A stretch of 32,877 nucleotides of DNA from positions 1-32,877 of the IMG/VR virus record IMGVR_UViG_3300047157_000101; one strand, given 5' to 3'. How positions within the stretch are numbered: the first letter of the stretch is position 1; each line of letters starts with the position of its first letter. The notes beneath the pieces were generated by a model that worked only from the letters and a program-made list of their open reading frames with translations, was not told where the DNA came from and ran no database searches. Below, one piece after another: positions 7,270 through 16,800 of this stretch. The position numbers and the translations under genes were made by a program. Source of the DNA: a virus.

Positions 7270-9573
7270 TTAAGCAGAAACACAGAATGAAACAGGATGT
7301 TTCACGCCAAAGTCAACTGAACTAAGAGCTATAAGTCTTAATCCACCTGAAGTAGCTAAAGCATACGGATCGGATTGAATTTCTAATCCTGCCCATGTTG
7401 CTACTATAAACTCTGAGAAGTCCCCAAGAATTATAGTGTTATTTGTTACCTGCGAACTAATTAAAACTTCTCTACCGTCTACAAAGCCGTCACGTTGAGC
7501 TACAGGAGAACCTGCACCATTTGTGGCTAGTGACTTCATGTAACCATTAAGAGCTGGAGTTGTGATCCAATAAACAGAATTTCCGTCTAATGAAGCATTG
7601 TCTGCAAAGATAGCAGATTCCATAGCAATTAGCTCGGCATAAGTAGGAGCACCAGCTACACCAAATGCAGTTGCATTAACGCCAGCAGTAAACTCAATAC
7701 CTCTAGGTGAAGCAGCTACAGCAGCAGGATTACCAGCTACAGAAGCAGCATCCCATGCAGTACCCATAGCACGTAAAAGATTATTTCTAACCATTTGTTC
7801 TACGCTAAAGCCATCAGTATTTTGTAAAAGACTTCTAGTCATATCGGTAAAGCACCCATTAGTATGTTCAGAAAGTGTAACACTATCTAAAGTCGGATCA
7901 GAAGATGCTACTGCAACGCCTTCTCCAATCCAATTACTAGTTTGAGTAGCTGTAGTTCTAGGAATAGATACATTACCTGTATTATTAGCTAGAATTGTTG
8001 GATTAGCTCTTAAAACTGTTGAAAATGGTGTTAAAGCTCCAATCATATCCTGATAACGTAAATCATTATAGACAACATTTGCACCTGAGCCAGCAGTTGA
8101 TAATGTTCTTTCTGACCATTTATTAGTTACATCTTCAGGTACAAAAAATCCTTTAGATTCTCTACCTAATTTTTGAGCGTATGCTTCAGCAGCTTCTAAT
8201 TCAAAAGCAGCATCTTCACGTGAAATTAAACCAGCTTGTGCTTTTGCAGCTCTAACTATTGAAAATGATCTTGATTCTGTTTCATTTAGACCAATTTCAT
8301 TAGTTTCTAATGGTTTATTTTCAATTTCTTGTAATAAAGCACCTCTAAAAGCGTCTAATGATAGACCTTTAGCAACAGCTTCATCCGCCATTGGTGTTTT
8401 ATTGTGTCTTGAAGCTAAAGAATAGATTTCTGATATATCTTTTTCTCTTTTTTGTACAGCTTCGGTAGATGCAACACGGATTTTTTCTTCAATGTTAACT
8501 TCTACTTTGTTTTCTTCTGTAGTTTTTTCCATAATAGTCTCCTTTGTTATGGTTTGGGGTTGTAAAGATAAAGAACGTCCAATGCCTACGGTTTGATCCG
8601 CACCCATTGATACAATACTTACTTCATGTGGAGTAAAAGCAGCTCTATAGGCTTCTTCTTCTTCATCATCATAGTAAGATTCACGCTCTAAGTTGGTTAT
8701 GGTATATCCAATACTTACTTGTGTACGGATCCCATCTAAGACATCATCAAATACTTCCCTAGCCATAGTAGATTTACCAAATCGTACTGTAGAGTAAAGC
8801 CGTCCCTGACTTTCATCTAGTCTAGTATTTTCTATAACACCTATTTGTTGTCGGCTATCATGGTCAAGCAATAATGGTGCTTTATTATTTAGCCTATTAA
8901 GATCAACGTCACCTGTTCTATGTGAAAGAATTTCCAATCCAAATTCACGCATAACAGGAGATTCAGAAGATACAGACATTGTTATAGTTCTGTTTTCTAC
9001 TTCGTCCCTCTCAAATTCCATAGGAAAAGCTGCTCTATGTTCTACAGTCTTTTCCTCTTTAGTTTCAATTCTAGATTCCTCTAAAACTTCACTATTCTCA
9101 ATAGTTATTTCTTCTGTTTCTTCTTCTGTAACTTCCTCTGTTTCTTCTTCTTCATAAGAATCAGCTTTTAGAAATTTTACAGTATAAGAGTCATCAGTTT
9201 CAATAACTTCCTCAATATGTCTTTTAACTTCTTTATTTTTAGTCATTGACTTCTCCTTCTTCATTTTTTCAACAAGTTTTCGTGACCAGCTAAAGCCTGC
9301 GTCTCCACCCCATAACGCCCAAGCTATTCTGCCGTTAGATGGATAACCTTCTTCACCTTGCTTAAATCCTTCAGCTTTTTTGACACCTTCTTGCCTACTA
9401 AAAAAACTAAACATTCTTTTAACTGTATCATCAGATAGATTTTCACCAGCAATAATTTGTCTAGCCCTAACAGCACCAACTCTAGTACCACCTCTACCAA
9501 ATTCTTCACGCCAAGCAATGCCCTTACGAGCTTCATCTTTCATGCCTGCGTTTGGATAATTACTAACTGGCAT
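7270..9573 (-). CDS. Prohead protease – scaffold – major capsid protein in one frame
   Basis: A 767-residue open frame that joins three parts. Residues about 5-105 form a conserved phage domain (GIAWREEFGRGG, ARQIIAGENL, YPSNGRIAWALWGGD). Then an acidic linker (about 138-180) leads to an S78-type (HK97) prohead protease with LLLDHDSRQQIG (His238), a GIRTQVSIGY block (Ser287) and PHEVSIVSMG. The C-terminal 420 residues hold a helical scaffold segment and the HK97-fold capsid (GFFVPEDV, WIGEGVAVASSDPT, PRGIEF). Two in-frame ATG codons inside (9246 and 8532) have excellent ribosome sites, so protease and capsid are probably also made as separate chains. I set the start at 9573 (GAGG upstream, overlaps the portal stop); upstream codons to 9639 lie in portal coding. 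Confidence 0.9.
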   Translation of the reverse strand: MPVSNYPNAGMKDEARKGIAWREEFGRGGTRVGAVRARQIIAGENLSDDTVKRMFSFFSRQEGVKKAEGFKQGEEGYPSNGRIAWALWGGDAGFSWSRKLVEKMKKEKSMTKNKEVKRHIEEVIETDDSYTVKFLKADSYEEEETEEVTEEETEEITIENSEVLEESRIETKEEKTVEHRAAFPMEFERDEVENRTITMSVSSESPVMREFGLEILSHRTGDVDLNRLNNKAPLLLDHDSRQQIGVIENTRLDESQGRLYSTVRFGKSTMAREVFDDVLDGIRTQVSIGYTITNLERESYYDDEEEEAYRAAFTPHEVSIVSMGADQTVGIGRSLSLQPQTITKETIMEKTTEENKVEVNIEEKIRVASTEAVQKREKDISEIYSLASRHNKTPMADEAVAKGLSLDAFRGALLQEIENKPLETNEIGLNETESRSFSIVRAAKAQAGLISREDAAFELEAAEAYAQKLGRESKGFFVPEDVTNKWSERTLSTAGSGANVVYNDLRYQDMIGALTPFSTVLRANPTILANNTGNVSIPRTTATQTSNWIGEGVAVASSDPTLDSVTLSEHTNGCFTDMTRSLLQNTDGFSVEQMVRNNLLRAMGTAWDAASVAGNPAAVAASPRGIEFTAGVNATAFGVAGAPTYAELIAMESAIFADNASLDGNSVYWITTPALNGYMKSLATNGAGSPVAQRDGFVDGREVLISSQVTNNTIILGDFSEFIVATWAGLEIQSDPYALATSGGLRLIALSSVDFGVKHPVSFCVSA
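8530..8545 (-). promoter_or_regulatory. Internal ribosome site for a separate scaffold-capsid chain
   Basis: AAAGGAG (8539-8545) lies six bases before an in-frame ATG at 8532. Translation from here gives a 420-residue chain: about 100 residues of scaffold-like helix, then the HK97-type capsid. This is one of the best ribosome sites in the late region and fits the need for hundreds of capsid copies per protease. Confidence 0.75.
9244..9258 (-). promoter_or_regulatory. Internal ribosome site for the protease part
   Basis: AAGGAG (9253-9258) lies six bases before an in-frame ATG at 9246 (MTKNKEVKR). This start would omit the N-terminal conserved domain and begin just before the acidic linker and the protease. 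It resembles the nested in-frame starts of lambda C/Nu3. Confidence 0.65.
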
Positions 9574-11056
9574 CATCCTCACCATCTTCATCAAATGGCA
9601 CACCAGTTTGAGCATTAAACTTAGTTCCATAAGGTTCATAAGCTAAATCAATTCCCATTTTAGCAGCTAAACCAGCTTGTGCGTCTAATTCTGAGAAATG
9701 TTGACTTAATTCTTTACCGCTTTGATTTAAAACATCCTGTATTGTAGATAGTCCATTTGTTAAGTTAAGCTGATTAGCTTGTGCTTCTTTTAATGGATCA
9801 ACAGAATGATAACCTCTAGCAGAAAATTCTATTGGATTAGCCCACTTTTCATAACGAGTCATGGGTAAAGGTAAAGTACCTGATATAATAGCCATTTCTA
9901 ACCATTTTTTATAAACTGGTTTACAGAAATGCTCTATAATAAAAGATTGAGAGTGTTTATAGCTGTCTCTCTCGTCCAATAGGCCTACTCTAGCACTACT
10001 ATAACTAGTCTGCGTCAAGTCATTGGAAAGTGACGCATAAGAGACTCCTAGTCCACTAGCTATTGTTCTAAGCATTGCTTTATCAAATTCACCTACACCA
10101 GTATTAGGATGATTCCAATTAGCAAATTCAATATCAGTACCTTGTGGTAAAATATCTATAGTTGCAGGTTCAAAATTCATTGCCGGCATTGTAGCAGCTT
10201 CACCATCTAGATACGCTTCAGTAGTCATTGAATCACCTGCTGGTGTTTTAATAAAAGCCATTTTAGATGCGGCAGCTTTACTAGCTACTAGTTCTGATAG
10301 TCTAAAATCTTGTAACCATTTGATGGCAGTCATTGTAGATGCTAATTTTTTTGGATAACCTCTAGTTTGTCCAAATCTATCAGGACTATAAAGGTGTAAC
10401 ATTTCAGAAGCATCAATTCTATCTTCTTTAGATGGATTACTATAGTTTGCTACAACTGTAGAACTATAAGGATCACGATTTATCCAATACGCTAATGGTT
10501 TTTGAGTGTATTTATCTATTTCTACACCCATTTTAATACATCTACCATTACCTAATTCTTTATTAAGTGTAGAATCAAGATAATCAGGTTCTAAAAAGCT
10601 AAGTTTTAATCCTTCTTTAGTATTTATATAATGACATAATACCTCGCCATCTCTAGCTAAACCTTCTACAATCATATTGTAAATATCAGGCATTGTATAA
10701 GTGTTACTAACTTCAGGACTTTGACACCATTGATACCAACTTCTTTCAATCAAATCATTATCAAAATCATCTAAAGTACCATCATCATTTCTACTATGGA
10801 CTTGAATTTTAAATCCTTGTCCATTTCCTATAGTACCTTGTTTAATTAATTGAAAGTATCTTTGAACAATAGGATTATTTCTAGCTAAGTCTCTACATCT
10901 ATCTCTTAAAATCTTTAGGTTGTTTTCAAGTTCTGCATCAGGACTAGAGCTAGTTGCTTTCCAATCATTAAATAATCTTCCAGCGTTTGCGCCAGTAAAG
11001 TTTCTTTTACCAGTTTTTTTATTCTTTTTTCTTCTAAATCTATCTAAAAAAGCCAT
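9563..11056 (-). CDS. Portal protein (lambda gpB family)
   Basis: A 497-residue portal of the lambda type, the ring at the unique capsid vertex through which DNA enters and leaves. The N-terminus is basic (RFRRKKNKK), then GRLFNDW and LRDRCRDLARNNPIVQRY, the usual beginning; then WCQSPEVSNTYTM, DGEVLCHYI, FLEPDYLD, HLYSPDRFGQTRGYP, and DLTQTSYSSARVGLLDERD near residue 350, all in family order. The length is typical. AAGGA lies six bases before the ATG. The C-terminus ends in acidic PFDEDGEDDAS and overlaps the start of the protease-capsid frame. Confidence 0.94.
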   Translation of the reverse strand: MAFLDRFRRKKNKKTGKRNFTGANAGRLFNDWKATSSSPDAELENNLKILRDRCRDLARNNPIVQRYFQLIKQGTIGNGQGFKIQVHSRNDDGTLDDFDNDLIERSWYQWCQSPEVSNTYTMPDIYNMIVEGLARDGEVLCHYINTKEGLKLSFLEPDYLDSTLNKELGNGRCIKMGVEIDKYTQKPLAYWINRDPYSSTVVANYSNPSKEDRIDASEMLHLYSPDRFGQTRGYPKKLASTMTAIKWLQDFRLSELVASKAAASKMAFIKTPAGDSMTTEAYLDGEAATMPAMNFEPATIDILPQGTDIEFANWNHPNTGVGEFDKAMLRTIASGLGVSYASLSNDLTQTSYSSARVGLLDERDSYKHSQSFIIEHFCKPVYKKWLEMAIISGTLPLPMTRYEKWANPIEFSARGYHSVDPLKEAQANQLNLTNGLSTIQDVLNQSGKELSQHFSELDAQAGLAAKMGIDLAYEPYGTKFNAQTGVPFDEDGEDDAS

Positions 11057-11065
11057 TATATATCC

Positions 11066-11659
11066 TTAAAATCCTGAATTACCGGTAAAATTAGCTCTAA
11101 TAATTTGTCCAGTTTCCAGTCCTTGCTTGGCTCTGTTTTGACGTAATTCAGCTATAACTATACGTTCATACTCATGTTTAGTCTCTATTAACTCTAAAGG
11201 TGTTAATTTTGTAATACTTCTACCGGCTACAGAATAAGATGAAGCGTCATCAACAAAACGTCCTTCTAATAGTGCCTTTATAGCTTCTAATACTTTTTGA
11301 GCGTGGGTTCTTAAATCTTTACCAGTTGACTGGAGATTAAAATCAGGCAGTATTTCTAATTGCCCTTGATAGACTATAAATCTATCATTTCCACTTGTTA
11401 CAAAACCTTGACCTTGATAAATAGCTGGAGCTATATCATCCGTACTTGTAGCTAAGTGATTTACCCTAAAAGTACCATTGTTATTGGTAGCTGTTACGTC
11501 AAAACTATATTTTCCATCAGACGATCTAAAAAAATACTTTAAAGTCCAAGTTGCTGGTGGGAAATTAGATAAATTACGTTCCCATCTCCAAGTTGTACCG
11601 GCATAAACTAAAGTAGGCTCTACAGGTAAATATTCTACACCTAAATCTGAAACACTCAT
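11066..11659 (-). CDS. Connector-type protein: Ig-like N-terminus plus gpW-like C-terminus
   Basis: A 197-residue protein immediately upstream of the portal, the position of lambda gpW. The C-terminal half (about 115-185) reads as gpW-like: helix HAQKVLEAIKALLEG, strand AGRSITKLT, helix LELIETKHEYERIV. The N-terminal half (about 10-105) is beta-rich (TWRWERNLSNFPPATWTLKY) and looks like an Ig-type adaptor domain. gpW plugs the portal and builds the docking site for FII; here it may also hold a fibre or adaptor. The fusion is inferred from text only. It overlaps the next upstream gene by four bases (ATGA). Confidence 0.6.
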   Translation of the reverse strand: MSVSDLGVEYLPVEPTLVYAGTTWRWERNLSNFPPATWTLKYFFRSSDGKYSFDVTATNNNGTFRVNHLATSTDDIAPAIYQGQGFVTSGNDRFIVYQGQLEILPDFNLQSTGKDLRTHAQKVLEAIKALLEGRFVDDASSYSVAGRSITKLTPLELIETKHEYERIVIAELRQNRAKQGLETGQIIRANFTGNSGF

Positions 11660-11961
11660 CTCGGTTGTACTCCTATAGAAAATAACCTAACCATAGTTCT
11701 ACCTTGATCGGTTACAATAGTATTTTTTAAATCATAATAGTACGCATCACGTCCACCTGAAATAAAAACACTTGTTGATGTATTACTAATACTACTAGAA
11801 ACAATAGTAATATCTGTACTAGATGCTGTCCACGTTGAAGTGTTGATAGTTTCTGTACTAGATATTAATGCACTCCAATCTATAGAGTAGTCTAAAGTTG
11901 CACCAGCACTTTTGATAGCGTCAACACTTTGTAGAGCAACATTATATGGTGATTTAACCAT
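11656..11961 (-). CDS. Small Ig-like phage structural / fibre adaptor protein
   Basis: A 101-residue protein with the pattern LDYSIDWSALISSTETINTS, then TWTASS, VFISGG and a late RTMVRLFSIGV. Small proteins of this pattern are common next to portal and fibre genes in marine phages and are sometimes labelled fibre-tail adaptor; I know the pattern but not a proven role. It is preceded by AAAGGAG and overlaps the connector gene by four bases, which suggests assembly together. Confidence 0.6.
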   Translation of the reverse strand: MVKSPYNVALQSVDAIKSAGATLDYSIDWSALISSTETINTSTWTASSTDITIVSSSISNTSTSVFISGGRDAYYYDLKNTIVTDQGRTMVRLFSIGVQPR

Positions 11962-11984
11962 TTTAAGCTCCTTTTATTAAAGTG

Positions 11985-12407
11985 TTATGAAATAGTTGCT
12001 ATTCCGCTTGCAGATGGCGTCACTTGAAACGTGCTATTGCTGCTTGAAACACTACCACCACCAGTATCTAGGTCAACATACGCTAATAAAGCATTAGATG
12101 CTGTTGAACTAAATAATACTAAATATTTAGCGGTAATTGTTACGCTGCTACCAAATGAAATATCAGCTGCATCAAATGTCACCGTGCCACCTGATTCTGT
12201 GAGAGTTACAGAAGCAAGAGTCTGACGGCTATAGTCGCTATCTGTTACTTCATTCGTAATATCAGTAAGGTTGCTTTGAGTAGCTACATTAGGTGTGTAA
12301 CTTGATGTAGTCATTAGTGCAATAAATGTATCGCCATCTAGGTCGATTGCGTTGTCGGCAATTTTTAACTTGCCTGAGTTGTAAAATGTAAATGATCCAG
12401 CTGCCAT
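11985..12407 (-). CDS. Conserved phage structural protein (decoration type)
   Basis: A 140-residue beta-rich protein beginning MAAGSFTFYNSGKLKIAD, then DGDTFIALMTTSSYTP, ESGGTVTFDAADISF and an ending TPSASGIATIS. This order is well known in many phages of environmental bacteria, usually near fibre genes; it looks like a jelly-roll subunit of a head or fibre-base complex, but the exact role is unknown to me. GGAG lies six bases upstream of the ATG. Confidence 0.65.
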   Translation of the reverse strand: MAAGSFTFYNSGKLKIADNAIDLDGDTFIALMTTSSYTPNVATQSNLTDITNEVTDSDYSRQTLASVTLTESGGTVTFDAADISFGSSVTITAKYLVLFSSTASNALLAYVDLDTGGGSVSSSNSTFQVTPSASGIATIS

Positions 12408-12416
12408 GTTAATCTC

Positions 12417-13559
12417 CTATGCTGCTTTAATTGTGACTTTTGGTGTATTTTTGTATGTTCTGAGAACTCTACTATCAGATGCAATTAAAATGCCACCTGC
12501 ACCACCTGAGTCTGTTGTTGCGGACACTTGTTGTCCAGTTATTGTAAGCGTTCCAAGTCCTGTTGTTACGTTTACTGCTATATTAACAGCAACACTTTGT
12601 CCTGTTAAAGTTAATGAACCAGTACCAACTACAATATCGTCACCATCTTGTATTGTAACTTGTTGTCCAGTAATGGTTAAACTACCTGTTTGTGGTTGTA
12701 TATTTTCATTTTCCACAAATGTAGGTTGTAATCCTGTTATGGTTAAAGCACCTGAACCTAATGATATTACATTACCATTATTAATGGATGGTGATTGACC
12801 ACTTATATTTAATGAACCATTAACAGGTTCAGTTTGTATTCCTATACCTAAAGTAACTTGCTTACCATCTATTACAAGTGAAGCTGTAGATGGGAATACA
12901 TCTACATCTACTTTAAATTCAGCTTGTTGACCTGTAATAGTTAAACTACCAGTATTAGTAGCAATATTAGTACCATGACTTACTGTTGGTGTTTTACCAT
13001 CAAGAGTAAGTGTTCCATGTGTAGGTGAAACAAGACCACCAATATTTTCTAATACTTGTTGTCCAGTTATCGTAAGTGAACCAGTATTAGGTGTTACATT
13101 AACACCACTTACAGTTGATACTTGTTTACCATCAATAACTAATGCACCAGCAAATACACCAATATTATCACCATCTCTAACCGCTACTGGTTGACCAGCT
13201 ATAGTTAATGAACCCTGACTAGGTGTTAAATTGTTTCCTTGTACTAAACTAGGTTGCAATCCTGATATACTTAAACTACCTGTTGACGGTGTAGCATTTA
13301 CACCGGAACTTATTGTAGCTTGTTTACCATCAATAGTTAAACTACCAGTATTAGTAGTAATGACATTACCACCTATTACAGCGGCCTGCTTACCACTTAT
13401 TACTAATGATCCAGTTGTAGGTGTAGCGTTAACACCACTATTTGCTGTTGGTTGTAACCCAGTTAAGGTTAGACTTCCAGTACCAGCTGTTAACTCAACA
13501 GCTTGACCAGCTGAAACATCAGAAAATGGTAGTTCACTAAATGTAGTAAACCCAAACAT
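12417..13559 (-). CDS. Repeat protein of fifteen 22-residue beta units
   Basis: A 380-residue protein: 26 residues of N-terminus (MFGFTTFSELPFSDVSAGQ), then fifteen units of exactly 22 residues (27-356) and a 24-residue tail (SDSRVLRTYKNTPK). Each unit follows TGSLTI(T/D/S)G(K/L/Q)Q plus a variable ten-residue loop with Gly, Asn and Pro. The exact length and the alternating strands fit a beta-solenoid or a stack of small beta hairpins, as in phage fibre shafts. It lies within the fibre island between terminase and portal. Role as virion fibre or decoration is inference. GGAG lies upstream of the ATG. Confidence 0.65.
   Translation of the reverse strand: MFGFTTFSELPFSDVSAGQAVELTAGTGSLTLTGLQPTANSGVNATPTTGSLVISGKQAAVIGGNVITTNTGSLTIDGKQATISSGVNATPSTGSLSISGLQPSLVQGNNLTPSQGSLTIAGQPVAVRDGDNIGVFAGALVIDGKQVSTVSGVNVTPNTGSLTITGQQVLENIGGLVSPTHGTLTLDGKTPTVSHGTNIATNTGSLTITGQQAEFKVDVDVFPSTASLVIDGKQVTLGIGIQTEPVNGSLNISGQSPSINNGNVISLGSGALTITGLQPTFVENENIQPQTGSLTITGQQVTIQDGDDIVVGTGSLTLTGQSVAVNIAVNVTTGLGTLTITGQQVSATTDSGGAGGILIASDSRVLRTYKNTPKVTIKAA
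12492..13481 (-). repeat. Fifteen degenerate 66-bp tandem units inside the repeat gene
   Basis: The region encodes 15 units of 22 codons without a single insertion or deletion (15 x 66 = 990 bases). The units are alike in protein but diverged at DNA level, with the strand codons best kept. Such spacing suggests growth by unequal exchange followed by strong selection on length. Confidence 0.8.
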
Positions 13560-13563
13560 TTAG

Positions 13564-13854
13564 TTATTCTCCGTTGTTTTCTTCTAGTCTTGGATCAATC
13601 CAACCTTCAATAGCTACCCATCCATCAACATCATTATAAGAATATTTGTAACCAAAATAATCATCAGGCTCTACAGCGTTTTGATATACGTTAGAATTGT
13701 TACTGTTTACATCACTTATGATTAGTTCAGGATTACCATCACCATCATTTATAGTTGTTTTATCGTTTTCTCTTACTATTTCTTTTGAATCGTCAAATAG
13801 ATAGATAGCAACGCCATCATTATCTGTTGAATCATTCCATGTTATGACTTGCAT
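13564..13854 (-). CDS. Small acidic protein of the fibre island, function unknown
   Basis: A 96-residue, strongly acidic protein (DSTDNDGVAIYLFDD, NDGDGNPE, and an end WIDPRLEENNGE). No family is recognised with certainty; small acidic proteins of this type often lie near fibre genes and could serve as a fibre chaperone or adaptor. AAGGAG lies six bases before the ATG. The gene is 14 bases after the giant fibre gene and four bases before the repeat protein, so it belongs to the same operon. Confidence 0.6.
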   Translation of the reverse strand: MQVITWNDSTDNDGVAIYLFDDSKEIVRENDKTTINDGDGNPELIISDVNSNNSNVYQNAVEPDDYFGYKYSYNDVDGWVAIEGWIDPRLEENNGE

Positions 13855-13867
13855 TTTAGTCTCCTTA

Positions 13868-16800
13868 TTATGATTTAATTAAAATTTTAGTTGATGAAAG
13901 TGCAGTTCCACCTAAAACAGATGGTGTTCCTGCTGTAGTCGACAAAGTACCATCAGTCTGAACGTAGTATTGTGAAGCTGTTGTTAAGCCTGTTTGGTTT
14001 TCATCACTTTGTGATATTACTTTTACTTTTACATCTTCATTATCTGCAACAGTATCTTGAGCAAAGCCAATAAAATTTGTAGCACCAAGATTAAATGTAG
14101 TTATAGAACCTTCAGGAATAATTGCTAATCCTTGTAAATCATGCGCACCATTTTCTTCATATACTGCCAAAGTAGTATAATCACTAGGTTGGTATGCAAA
14201 ACTCACACTATTATTTGAACCAACATCTGTTGAATTATAAGTATTGCTATTAGTTAAAGTAAAACTAGTACCACTAATTGTAGCAACACCACCTTTTAAA
14301 TAATATGGTGAAGCCTGACCTCTATGTGCGTAAGATATACCACCACCATCAGTACCCTGACATCCAAAAAGGTTATCATTACTATCTGTTGAAATAACTG
14401 CTTTAGTACCATGTGTAACTGAAGTACCTGATACAGTTGCTACTATACCATAAAGGTCATTACTGTTTTGGTCATCAGCAAATAAACATAAATGTTTTTT
14501 TGTTTTTGGATCATACGTCATGCCATCAGCACTAATTCTACTTTTATAACTATTAAAAGTGAGATCAGTATTCCAACTAACAGTATTATAATTATCAGTA
14601 ATATTTATAGTATTAAATACACCTTTATTATTATCACTTCCATATGCAACTATCCCAATTTGTGCTTCTTCATCATAACTACTGCTAAAATAATAACAAT
14701 CCGTTTCATTGCTTGGATTTACTACAAAATTTCCTGCTGGTAGATTTGTTCCATCAACATATACTGCACCAACTTGAGCTTTATAATTATCATAAACAAA
14801 ACTTGTTACAATAACAACAGCACCTACTTTACTATCATAATAACAAGAACCTCTATTATTAGTGTTTCCACTATATATTACATTTGCTGTGCCTTCTGTA
14901 GTAGAGCCATCACTAGCTAAAGTAATACATCTAGCAACAAGATAACTACTACTATTTTTATAAATTACAACATGCTTGCTATTACCTACATAACAACTAT
15001 CTAATATTGTTGTTGTGTTTGTGTTAAAGGCACTTCCTGAAACAATATTGCTAATTGTATTATTGCTAACAGTAAATGATTTAGAGTAACCATAATTTGA
15101 CGCATCTTGGTCTCTGTAAACTGCTAAAAAACGATTTTGAACAGTATCATAAGATACGCTGTGCATATCTAACCATCCTGCTGATATTTCTTCTTCAGAA
15201 CCATTAGAATATGCAATAGTTGTAATATTAGCTTTTACTTCTTCAAAATCACCATCCGTTCTTAAAATAACAGGCTTACCTTTAGTAATAGAACCATTAG
15301 CCATACCAACTAATTCTGTTGGTGGCTCAGCTAACTCTAGGTCTGTTCCGCTTCTTGCAGTACCTACAAATTGTGACGCATTTACTGATATTGTTGAGCC
15401 AAAAGATAAAAGCGCACTAACACCTTCATTATTAGTTTGTCTATCAGCAATGACAACACCTTTATTTGTATCAGGATTAAATAATGATGCCTGTGGTTTT
15501 GTTCTATCTGTAGTTGTATTACCTATAGTGTTTGTTGAATCTGTCCAACTTGGAGTTGTTCCTGATATTGTTATAACACCAATTTTACCATAATATTCAG
15601 AAGCACTACTGTCATAAAGTTGATAAGGTACAACACTTTTATTTTGTTCTGTGTCATAATAAGAAGCCATATATCTTGATTTAACACTATTCATAAGTGT
15701 TCTAGTTCCTTTTGTAAAAGTATCACTAGATGCCGTTAATACAGTTGCGTAAATATTTTGGTCAGTTGAGTCATCATCAATGTCCAAATATAACCATTTA
15801 TTATTATCAGGGTCATAATTCATACTTTGATTGCCTTCTGCAAAATTAGCATTTCCAACAGACAAATAATTAGTTGAAGCTGTTATATTTGAACCTGATA
15901 TATTAGCAGTATATATTTTATCATTTCCTGAACCTGAAACATAACTTATAGCTATAACTGTTCTATGTGTATCAGGATCATATCCATTAAACCAATGAGA
16001 ATAAGTGTTAGCTGTAACACTTAAAGTTGCACTATTGCCTACTGTTAATGTCGTTCCACTATTTGTAATAATGTATAATTTAAAATCAGTTGTATTTAAT
16101 TCTTTAGCAATAAAAACAAACTTATTTTCATTTGGATTATAACTAATTGTGCAATTTTCTCTATATAAATCACCACTAAATGGTTGTACTCTCGTTCCTA
16201 TTGTAGCCGAATTTGTACCTGTATAAGTTGCACCAAAAACATAACCTTTAGAGCTTGTTGCATACGTTCCTATAAACGCACCATTACCATAAGTTAATTG
16301 ATAACCTCTTTCATTACCACCATTTCCTGAGTACACAATAACAGGAGTACCCCACGTTATACTGCTACCTGATTCAGTTCCAATAGTTAATCTAGGATAA
16401 TAATCTGCTCCGCCTGTGCCATAATTAAGAACACCAATTTTATCATTTGTAGTATCATAAGCAATGCTTGTTTTAATGCTATTGCCTATTTGAGATGAAG
16501 CATAGGTTATAAAATCAGTAGATGATGGTGTTGTATCAGGTATTGTACTCGTTCTTTCAACAATAGTTCCATCATTTTTTGCGTAATAATCCTTACCTGC
16601 GGTCATGCCTGTTTGGTCGTTGTTAAACGAGCCTGCGCGATTTACTCCAACAGGTTCAGTTGTACTTGCTGTTGTAGATGCGATCCCAAAGTAATTGTCG
16701 TTAGTTAAATTAACATTTGTAGAAAAACCACCACTTCTTACAACTAGATCATAAGTAAAGTCTGTTGAATTAGCATACCAATATGTTAAATATCCTGTAG

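Noticed and set aside
9324-9536. Leu/Val-rich 70-residue open frame within the capsid-protease region
   Set aside because: It lies in another frame of a conserved domain with clear family text and has no ribosome site.
12406-13506. Plus-strand open frames opposite the 22-residue repeat gene
   Set aside because: They repeat with the same 66-base rhythm only because the opposite strand does; the minus frame has the starts, ribosome sites and exact unit structure.
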